Part shown: positions 18,120-22,854 of the stretch, piece by piece
Numbering within the stretch: the first letter of the stretch is position 1
Layout of the letters: the number at the start of each line of letters is the position of its first letter
Position numbers and translations under genes: made by a program
Origin: a virus
DNA length: 22,854 bases
Direction: 5' to 3' (one strand)
Virus record (IMG/VR): IMGVR_UViG_3300036671_000152
Span: 1 to 22,854 of that record
The notes under the pieces: generated by a model
What the model was told of the DNA's origin: nothing
The model's input: only the letters and a program-made list of their open reading frames with translations
Database searches by the model: none

Positions 18120-19523
18120 TCAAAAAAGTGTTTCATCATCAGCCTCCTGCCTGTAAGCCCATCGTAGCCTGCCCTCAATAATTGGCAGATATTCTTCTGT
18201 TAGCTCTGCCCCTACAAACTTGTACCCATCCAAGAGTGCGGCCTTACCAGTAGAACCCGACCCCGTAAACGGATCAAGCACCACACCCCCGGCTGGGGTA
18301 ACAAGTTTGATTAGGTAACGCATTAGGGCTGTAGGTTTCACGGTGGGATGGATGTTGCGATTTTGTGGCACTGGCCGGCCCCGCGTATCCTCTCCGCCCG
18401 AGTGAGTGCGCTTGCCCTCCACAATTTCCATGTCTTCTAGCCCTTCGTTGCGGTCACGCTTACTAGCCTTCGCACAATAGTAGAATCTTGACGGATTTTC
18501 ACCACTCTGTTCGTCGAGTAGCCCCGCACTAAACTCGTCAAGAATCACATTCGCAGGCCAACGGCCCTGAGCGTATGTGTTCGCAAGTATTTCCCTCGGC
18601 GCATACGCAACCCCGCCATTACCAACACCACTAGCACTAGCGGGCCTCTTTTGTGGCTTTTCTGCCCTGCTCCCTATTCTGCTCGCGTCAATGTTCAACC
18701 CGCCCACACCATGCAACAAAACATTCTGTGCCACCGTAGAACCCTTCGCAAACGGTTTCCGCCCCACAAAAATGGGTTCAAACGCAGGCTTCAACGCTGT
18801 ACCCCACCCCTCCCACTGTTGAGCCTCAGCAGTATGCGCGGAAGTTTCATCCAGATTGACGCGCTTCGTATGGTTTTCGCCAGGGACAAAGTGGTTAAGA
18901 GAATTCGACCACGATTTCTTACCCGTCACCACACGCTCTGCTTCTGGGCGAAACAGGTCATCAAAACTTTCACCAAGCCCCACGGTGTCCCGAATAATTT
19001 GGTAATCGTTCCAATTAGGAATCGCTGGTTGCGCCCCGGCTGTTAAGTAGTGTGCCAGCATAAAGTTTCCAAGCGCCGCCTGCAAGCTGTTTCTGCTGAC
19101 ACCGTTTTTGGTCATCGCAGCTTTTACTGAGTCCCGGAACACTTCAAAACCGGCAACAGTCCCGCCTCGCTTGTCAATCGCCTTAGACACATCCAAAGAC
19201 TTGGGAAATCCGCTCCCATACATCCAGGCGATACTGTCCCGAATCTCAAAACCAGCATCCTCAATAGCCACCGCCATCCGGTGCCAAGTCCTCGACCCGC
19301 CAAACGCCAGAATATGCCCACCAGGTTTCAACACCCGCAAACACTCCTCCCACACGCTCACGTCATAAGCAATCCCCGTAGAATCCCACTTCTTCCCCAT
19401 AAACCCCAACTCATAAGGTGGATCCGTCACCACACTATCCACCGAGCAATCCGCAAGCGTCTTCAAAACATCACGACAATCCCCAAACACCACGCGGGCA
19501 TCACCCACCAAAATTTCACTCAC
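18120..19523 (-). CDS. Large DNA methyltransferase (DPPY class)
   Basis: A 467-aa protein; the GTG at 19523 is chosen because it overlaps the initiator stop (GTGA) and has GGGGGGAACTG before it. The N-terminal catalytic motif VTDPPYELGFMGKKWDSTGI is near residue 35, FAFGG-type follows as LAFGGSRTWHRMAVAIEDAG, then an unusual about 200-residue insertion with NSLQAALGNFMLAHYLTAGA. The C-terminal part has FYYCAKASKRDRNEGLE, HPTVKPTALMRYLIKLVTP and VVLDPFTGSGSTGKAALLDG. This is the beta-class orphan adenine/cytosine methyltransferase layout frequent in phages. The insertion may hold the target-recognition domain. It is cotranscribed with the replication initiator. Confidence 0.93.
   Translation of the reverse strand: MSEILVGDARVVFGDCRDVLKTLADCSVDSVVTDPPYELGFMGKKWDSTGIAYDVSVWEECLRVLKPGGHILAFGGSRTWHRMAVAIEDAGFEIRDSIAWMYGSGFPKSLDVSKAIDKRGGTVAGFEVFRDSVKAAMTKNGVSRNSLQAALGNFMLAHYLTAGAQPAIPNWNDYQIIRDTVGLGESFDDLFRPEAERVVTGKKSWSNSLNHFVPGENHTKRVNLDETSAHTAEAQQWEGWGTALKPAFEPIFVGRKPFAKGSTVAQNVLLHGVGGLNIDASRIGSRAEKPQKRPASASGVGNGGVAYAPREILANTYAQGRWPANVILDEFSAGLLDEQSGENPSRFYYCAKASKRDRNEGLEDMEIVEGKRTHSGGEDTRGRPVPQNRNIHPTVKPTALMRYLIKLVTPAGGVVLDPFTGSGSTGKAALLDGYKFVGAELTEEYLPIIEGRLRWAYRQEADDETLF
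18483..18502 (-). repeat. 20-base junction element, intragenic copy H
   Basis: The plus strand reads GAATCTTGACGGATTTTCAC. It lies within codons for ENPSRFYYC in the methyltransferase gene, in a different frame (the KIRQDS frame is off-phase). It could be chance. Confidence 0.35.
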
Positions 19524-20323
19524 CAGTTCCCCCCAACCCATTCAGACGCATCCGCCTCAAGCTGCCCAGCCACCACAAGATTACCCTCCCCCAACGCCAA
19601 CTGTTCTTCCTCACGATACTTCTGCGATAACAAAGCACCCTCCTCCGCATTAGTAAGCTTACGCGCCTTCACCGCAGGAGCAGGCTTAAGAGGATTACTC
19701 CAAGAGCCCTTATGCAACCAAGTAGACGGATTCTTCGTATAACCAGGATCCCTATTCGGATCATCACGATAACGGACAGCACCAGCGAGCAACACATCAA
19801 AGCTAACTGTCTTAAGCGCTTTTTCAAACTTCTTGCGAGCATCGGCTTTGTCCTCGCTACCTGGATAGACCTCCCAGAACTGGTCGAACTCATCCGAAGA
19901 TTTAGAAACTTTTGCAACTTGTTTTAAGTTAGGTGGCTCTACGTTAGATGGCTCTAGTCCAGTGGCTATAGTTAGGTCGACACGGGTGTCCACCCCCCTC
20001 GACACGGGTGTCGACCCCCCTGGACTCTGGTGTCCACCCCCCTCGACAACGCGGAGAGTGTAAATAATTGAGCTGTTATTCCTCTGCTGTTTTGTCATCA
20101 CACCAAAGTCGACAAGCTCCTGCGCTGCACGATCCACAGACTTAGTGGAGCACCGTAAACGCTTAGCAAGGGTATCCCTCGAAGGGTAAGCCTTGTGAGT
20201 GTCATTGTCTGCATAACGTGAAAGCACCGCATATAGGCGCACAGCCCTATCGGAAATGTCCAAGTCGAGTAGCCACTCATCAATCATGGCGAACCTGCGC
20301 TCAAGCCTGATGGTTTGTCCCAT
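19520..20323 (-). CDS. Replication initiator with winged-helix domain
   Basis: A 267-aa protein. Residues 10-95 contain a winged helix: MIDEWLLDLDISDRAVRLYA, AYPSRDTLAKRLRCSTKSVD and RAAQELVDFGVMTKQQRNNS, like DnaD-type and replisome-organiser N-domains. A Gly/Pro/Ser-rich linker follows (residues 94-118). The C-terminal part has FDQFWEVYPGSEDKADARKK and TKNPSTWLHKGSWSN, the 'FW..YP....K..A...W' and 'HP.TWL..G.W' signature of phage replication proteins. The linker DNA consists of three tandem 22-bp iterons, so the protein probably binds an origin inside its own gene. The ATG is preceded by GAGAGG and by competing hairpins. Confidence 0.88.
   Translation of the reverse strand: MGQTIRLERRFAMIDEWLLDLDISDRAVRLYAVLSRYADNDTHKAYPSRDTLAKRLRCSTKSVDRAAQELVDFGVMTKQQRNNSSIIYTLRVVEGGGHQSPGGSTPVSRGVDTRVDLTIATGLEPSNVEPPNLKQVAKVSKSSDEFDQFWEVYPGSEDKADARKKFEKALKTVSFDVLLAGAVRYRDDPNRDPGYTKNPSTWLHKGSWSNPLKPAPAVKARKLTNAEEGALLSQKYREEEQLALGEGNLVVAGQLEADASEWVGGNW
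19979..20044. repeat. Three tandem 22-bp iterons inside the initiator gene; candidate origin
   Basis: Units at 19979-20000, 20001-20022 and 20023-20044; a partial one (GACAAC) follows. Each unit has the frame GAC-N3-GGTGTC-N-ACCCCCCT; the first two contain the perfect dyad GACAC-GG-GTGTC. A second pair of short direct repeats (TTAG[GA]TGGCTCTA, starting 19929 and 19944) lies on one side. An AT-rich stretch (20058-20090) lies on the other. Confidence 0.8.
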
Positions 20324-20337
20324 TGTCTAACCTCTCT

Positions 20338-20377
20338 ATCGGCTAGACTTGTAACTAGCCGATGCCATATACATCGG
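20338..20377 (-). promoter_or_regulatory. Competing hairpins in the initiator leader
   Basis: On the minus strand three segments lie in a row: CCGATG, CATCGGCTAG and CTAGCCGAT. Segment 2 pairs perfectly with segment 1 (6 bp, 20359-20364/20372-20377) or segment 3 (9 bp, 20338-20346/20355-20363). Segment 3 ends two bases before the GAGAGG ribosome site. The alternative folds could switch initiator translation. No ligand is apparent. Confidence 0.6.
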
Positions 20378-20383
20378 ATTTAT

Positions 20384-20417
20384 GTCAGGCTCGGGGTTCT
20401 CATGCTCCGGGCCTGAC
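20384..20417. terminator. 11-bp hairpin after the HNH gene
   Basis: Arms 20384-20394 and 20407-20417 pair with one G-U, with a 12-base loop. A T-rich tail (TCTATTTT) follows only in the plus direction. In the minus direction there is no T-run, so the hairpin may only separate the HNH and initiator messages or block antisense transcription. Confidence 0.55.
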
Positions 20418-20431
20418 TCTATTTTACCACG

Positions 20432-20773
20432 CTAGAAGCACTCTCCGATAATGAACTCTACCTTAGTACCATTCTCAAGCAACGTATACCAGCGGTGCTT
20501 CACAAGGTCAAACACCGGCATATCTGAAGTCTGCCACGCCGGAATCTTGTGACCCCAACCTCGAGCACTCGCAGCATCCGCAGACGTAGACTCCATCTCC
20601 CCATTCCAAAAAGCGCAAACCAACATCAGGTTATCAAGGCAGTCCAGAAGCTTCGATCCGCCCATGCCACGATTCTTCCGGTGATGAGGCACAAGGTCAT
20701 CCGTTGCGCCGCAATGCCAGCAGTGAGCATCCCTAGCGCGGAGAAGTGTCAGCGACTTTCGTGGGAGTGCCAT
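20432..20773 (-). CDS. HNH domain protein
   Basis: A 113-aa protein: an RxxCxxC-type start (LLRARDAHCWHCGATDDLVP), then the HNH core PHHRKNRGMGGSKLLDCLDN and a final WNGEMEST. The 'HH.KNR.MGGSK' and 'NG.MES' patterns are seen in small phage HNH-like proteins found beside replication and DNA-end enzymes. Its C-terminal third (KHRWYTLLENGTKVEFI) is not part of the usual core. It may be a nicking enzyme or DNA-binding factor. It begins at ATG 20773 after GAAGGGAACG and follows a structured RNA/terminator. Confidence 0.85.
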   Translation of the reverse strand: MALPRKSLTLLRARDAHCWHCGATDDLVPHHRKNRGMGGSKLLDCLDNLMLVCAFWNGEMESTSADAASARGWGHKIPAWQTSDMPVFDLVKHRWYTLLENGTKVEFIIGECF

Positions 20774-20802
20774 GCTCTCGTTCCCTTCAGCTAACTTTTA
20801 CT

Positions 20803-20898
20803 AAAAAAGCCCGGTAGTAACAGTTTGGGATTTCCAAACAGGTCCCGGACAATTGCAGCAGTGCTGTGCGGACAATTGCTAATGTCTGTTACCACCGG
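20803..20898 (-). ncRNA. Structured leader RNA ending in an intrinsic terminator
   Basis: On the minus strand CCGGTGGTAACAG (20898-20886) pairs with CTGTTACTACCGG (20823-20811) over 13 bp with one G-U, enclosing 62 bases, and GCTTTTTTAG follows. Inside are a hairpin GTTTGG/CCAAAC and two direct copies of GCAATTGTCCG, 23 bases apart. The layout (multi-branch fold plus terminator just before a coding gene) is that of a cis-regulatory RNA. I cannot match it to a known riboswitch class. Confidence 0.55.
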
Positions 20899-20918
20899 CA
20901 CCAACCCCCGAACCGTGA

Positions 20919-21069
20919 GTAATGTCGGAATATGGTGACATTACGGAATGCGGGAATATGTTTAAAACGTTTACACATCCCCACAACGTGTAAAAAATTG
21001 GCTCCGTATTTGACACGTCACAGTTATAGCGCAATCACTATAGGCCACAGTTATAACGCGATTGCTATA
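20919..21069. promoter_or_regulatory. Operator-rich intergenic region
   Basis: Repeats in order: inverted repeat GTAATGTC-N10-GACATTAC (20919-20944), inverted repeat TTTACAC-N11-GTGTAAA (20970-20994), and two 24-base direct repeats with 27-base spacing beginning CACAGTTATA (21019 and 21046, four mismatches). Each direct repeat includes TATAAC and TATAG/CTATA on the minus strand. The plus strand has a consensus -35 TTGACA at 21010-21015 without a matching -10. Likely control of the HNH/initiator operon by one or more repressors. Confidence 0.6.
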
Positions 21070-21071
21070 CG

Positions 21072-21395
21072 TCAAAGCTTCATCTCTGCCTGCATCAGCT
21101 TGGACATAGTTGCTTGAGCCATCAAAGCCGACTCTACCGAACGGAGCTTCATCCGCACACGGTTCACCTGCGCCTTGCTAACATCCCGCGCAAACCGTAC
21201 CTCCACACACTCCAGCTTGGCAAACGCCTGCCTCTCAGCCACCGATCCTGTCCCGTTAATGAACGCCTGCGCCTCCAGCCGGTCTAGGTCAGCCTCACAC
21301 TTAGCCAGGGCCATCTCAGCATCATAAAGTGCCTCCACACCCTTCTTGTTCAGCGCGGTAAGCTCCTGAATCTCAGCGACTATCTCCGATACCAT
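21072..21395 (-). CDS. Hypothetical coiled-coil protein
   Basis: A 107-aa protein, MVSEIVAEIQELTALNKKGV followed by a long helix AEMALAKCEADLDRLEAQAF, and a 'GTGSVAERQAFAKLE' segment in which 'G[ST]VAER.A' is shared by small actinophage proteins encoded beside recombination genes. The protein is almost entirely helical and charged. It is likely a partner of the downstream annealing or replication factors; this is inferred from neighbourhood. The ATG at 21395 is preferred to the overlapping GTG. It is the last gene before the operator region. Confidence 0.7.
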   Translation of the reverse strand: MVSEIVAEIQELTALNKKGVEALYDAEMALAKCEADLDRLEAQAFINGTGSVAERQAFAKLECVEVRFARDVSKAQVNRVRMKLRSVESALMAQATMSKLMQAEMKL

Positions 21396-21457
21396 CACAA
21401 ACCATCACCAACCTTGACAAGAGTTCGACACGCCAAAACTCTGCCAACACCAGGTCA

Positions 21458-22015
21458 TCATGTTGTTGCGCCTCCAGGTACGCTTGCGCTAGCTCCGTCA
21501 CGCTTGCCAGCAGGAGTGAGCTTTTCTGCATACGCCCTCAAATCGTTCAATACTTTGTCAGGTGCTCCCGCTTTTGAAGCTTCCCCCCAGAGTAACCGCA
21601 CCGCGTCAACATCCTTTAACAGTTTGGCTTCTGCAACCCAGTCACGCGCCTTCTGGCTCGCCTCGAACCTGGCAACCTTGTCCATTTCCTCCCGCGTAGT
21701 ACGCTTGTTCCCTGAATACCCGCCGTTAGCAAGAGCCCGCCCAATCGCACTAGTCTCACAATTTTCGAGCGCAGCAGCCTTGTTAGCGCCAGCCGTCCCA
21801 TCAATCTCAAACGCATACCCTGTAGCTTTCGGGCACCCACGCTCCAAATCCTCACCCGAAAGGTAAATGACTGCACGCACAAGCCAAATCTTTTCCAATC
21901 GGTTACTGTCCGTTGTCTCGTTCTCAGTAATGACACGCCCATCAGGATTGTCTTTATAGAACCTGACTAGGCGTTCCTCGACTGTTTCGTAGTCTGCAAG
22001 ATTAAAGTTAGCCAT
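21458..22015 (-). CDS. Putative single-strand annealing protein (ERF/Rad52-like)
   Basis: A 185-aa protein. It starts MANFNLADYETVEERLVRFY, continues with NPDGRVITE and LVRAVIYLSGEDLERGCPKA, and has the motif ANKAAALENCETSAIGRALA followed by NGGYSGNKRTTREEM. The 'LEN.ETSAIGRALA..G' box is shared by ERF-type annealing proteins and similar phage recombination proteins, which pair single strands in homology-directed repair. The last about 60 residues are polar and end GASASVPGGATT, as expected for a disordered partner-binding tail. The start overlaps the upstream stop (TGATG). The assignment is by motif only; a plain 'unknown recombination protein' is the alternative. Confidence 0.6.
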   Translation of the reverse strand: MANFNLADYETVEERLVRFYKDNPDGRVITENETTDSNRLEKIWLVRAVIYLSGEDLERGCPKATGYAFEIDGTAGANKAAALENCETSAIGRALANGGYSGNKRTTREEMDKVARFEASQKARDWVAEAKLLKDVDAVRLLWGEASKAGAPDKVLNDLRAYAEKLTPAGKRDGASASVPGGATT

Positions 22016-22467
22016 CAGCCCACCAACTTTGCATCGCGGCCAATGTTGGCAGCCTTTTGAAACTTGCCTTTAGTAGCGTAGGCACGCCTCATGTTGCGAT
22101 TGTCACCATCAACCGGCTCAAAATAACCAAGTTCCACAAAATCAGCCCACAGGTTAGGTGACAACCTCAAAAACTCACGATTGGATTCCTTCATGATTGC
22201 TTCCGCCCAGCTATCTAACCTGATCTTGAATACAAAGTTTCTGCCATGAACCTCACTCAGCTCACGCTTTACAGAATCTAGTTCAGCGATTACGTCCTTG
22301 GTGCCATCGAACACAGCCTCAATAGCCCTCAGCCTAATGACCTCGCTGCGCGAATCAGATAAATCCGCTTTCGATTTCTTAAGAGTTGCTTCCAACGCAG
22401 CAACCTCCGCCTGGAGGTTCTCAAAGCTTCTCGCTTCAGCCCTCACTCCATGCTTTCCCCTAGCCAT
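22015..22467 (-). CDS. Hypothetical protein with N-terminal coiled coil
   Basis: A 150-aa protein. Residues 15-80 form a coiled coil (FENLQAEVAALEATLKKSKA; EVIRLRAIEAVFDG), followed by a compact region (LDSWAEAIMKESNREFLRLS; NLWADFVELGYFEPVD). I recognise no family. The ATG at 22467 overlaps the upstream stop (TGATG), so it is preferred over the GTG three bases before. Its placement before the annealing protein suggests a recombination accessory. Confidence 0.75.
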   Translation of the reverse strand: MARGKHGVRAEARSFENLQAEVAALEATLKKSKADLSDSRSEVIRLRAIEAVFDGTKDVIAELDSVKRELSEVHGRNFVFKIRLDSWAEAIMKESNREFLRLSPNLWADFVELGYFEPVDGDNRNMRRAYATKGKFQKAANIGRDAKLVG

Positions 22468-22658
22468 CACTCCCCCTCATCGTCATCGTATGTACTAGAC
22501 ATAATGTTTTCCGCGGCCTCGAACAGCTCCCACTCAGTATTGCTGTGCGTTTGCGGAATGTTCCTACGTTGACGCATCCACATGACCGCAGCCTCAAGGC
22601 AACGCTCAATGTCACGCTCATCAGCATTAGAATCAACCACGCTATCTGTCGCCGCCAT
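22467..22658 (-). CDS. Hypothetical 63-aa acidic protein
   Basis: MAATDSVVDSNADERDIERC is followed by a helix with WMRQRRNIPQTHSNTEWELF and an acidic tail DDDEGE. I recognise no family. It is flanked on both sides by coupled start/stop overlaps (TAATG upstream and TGATG downstream). The compact size and acidity fit an early small regulatory or DNA-mimic-like protein, but this is speculation. Confidence 0.7.
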   Translation of the reverse strand: MAATDSVVDSNADERDIERCLEAAVMWMRQRRNIPQTHSNTEWELFEAAENIMSSTYDDDEGE

Positions 22659-22795
22659 TAGGCACCCATCCTTACCTGTAACGCGGCGCCCTCAGTAACC
22701 CAAAACCCGCGCCACAGACCATCATCGCGTGTCTCGTTCACCTCGCCCACATACTCATTCGCAATACGTAACACGTCTTCGTCTTCAGCAATCAT
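22658..22795 (-). CDS. Hypothetical 45-aa protein
   Basis: The frame from ATG 22795 to TAA at 22658 encodes MIAEDEDVLRIANEYVGEVN, then DGLWRGFWVTEGAALQVRMG and a final A. A GGGGAAGGG ribosome site and overlaps at both ends support it. Acidic N-terminus, single amphipathic region. Unknown function. Confidence 0.7.
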   Translation of the reverse strand: MIAEDEDVLRIANEYVGEVNETRDDGLWRGFWVTEGAALQVRMGA

Positions 22796-22854
22796 ATGTT
22801 TACCCTTCCCCACAATTTTTCGGCACACTCAACCAACCCTGCAATCATATCCTC
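22792..22854 (-). CDS. C-terminal end of an unknown gene
   Basis: The last 20 residues (EDMIAGLVECAEKLWGRVNI) of a frame that enters from the right edge and stops at TGA overlapping the next ATG. Too short for identification. Confidence 0.55.
   Translation of the reverse strand, partial: EDMIAGLVECAEKLWGRVNI

Noticed and set aside
21413-21428. Possible LexA-like box upstream of the coiled-coil gene
   Set aside because: Only the GTTCGA half matches; the other half (CTTGAC) does not.
1-22854. CRISPR arrays, insertion sequences, tRNA genes, toxin-antitoxin pairs
   Set aside because: I looked on both strands and saw no regular repeat-spacer series, transposase, canonical tRNA cloverleaf or recognisable toxin-antitoxin pair.

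Overview
The window is a contiguous piece of a tailed, siphovirus-type phage (or prophage) genome with a moderate G+C content. Every convincing protein gene lies on the minus strand, so the biological order runs from high to low coordinates. An actinobacterial host is the best inference. The support is a tmRNA-like RNA whose D-loop segment reads GGTTTCGAC as in mycobacterial tmRNA, several operators close to the actinobacterial/Bacillus-type LexA box (TCGAAC-N4-GTTCGA), a P27-type small terminase, and a tail gene order typical of actinophages. No integrase, repressor, lysis gene or DNA polymerase is visible.

Layout in transcription order. (1) 22854-20324: small genes (coiled-coil proteins and a putative single-strand annealing protein), a roughly 300-base control region full of inverted and direct repeats, a structured RNA ending in an intrinsic terminator, and an HNH protein. 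(2) 20323-17380: a replication initiator with three tandem 22-bp iterons inside its coding sequence (a lambda O-like origin arrangement), a large DNA methyltransferase and small zinc-finger or unknown proteins. (3) 17307-12111: a second methyltransferase, an SSB-like protein, a small membrane protein, a RusA-type resolvase, an HTH-like protein, a metallophosphoesterase and an HNH endonuclease. Many junctions here carry one conserved 20-base element. (4) 12110-11801: a non-coding control region with three LexA-like boxes. (5) 11800-5537: a P-loop kinase-like protein, a ParB-methyltransferase fusion, small and large terminase, a short membrane protein, portal, capsid protease and a 72-aa protein, closed by a strong terminator. 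(6) 5536-4905: a complex non-coding region encoding a 79-nt RNA that looks like the tRNA-like domain of tmRNA with the mRNA-like domain missing. (7) 4904-1: major capsid protein, a hairpin, head-tail connector, tail terminator, major tail protein, tail assembly chaperone with a canonical -1 frameshift site, a minor tail protein and the start of the tape measure protein.

The genes form a head/tail assembly module, a packaging module and a replication/recombination module. Most neighbours overlap by 1-4 bases (ATGA, GTGA, TGATG, TAATG), which implies long operons with translational coupling. The most unusual items are the mini-tmRNA, the repeated junction element encoding MKIxxDS, the cluster of LexA-like boxes before the packaging operon, and the nested RNA/DNA hairpins before the replication initiator and the capsid gene.
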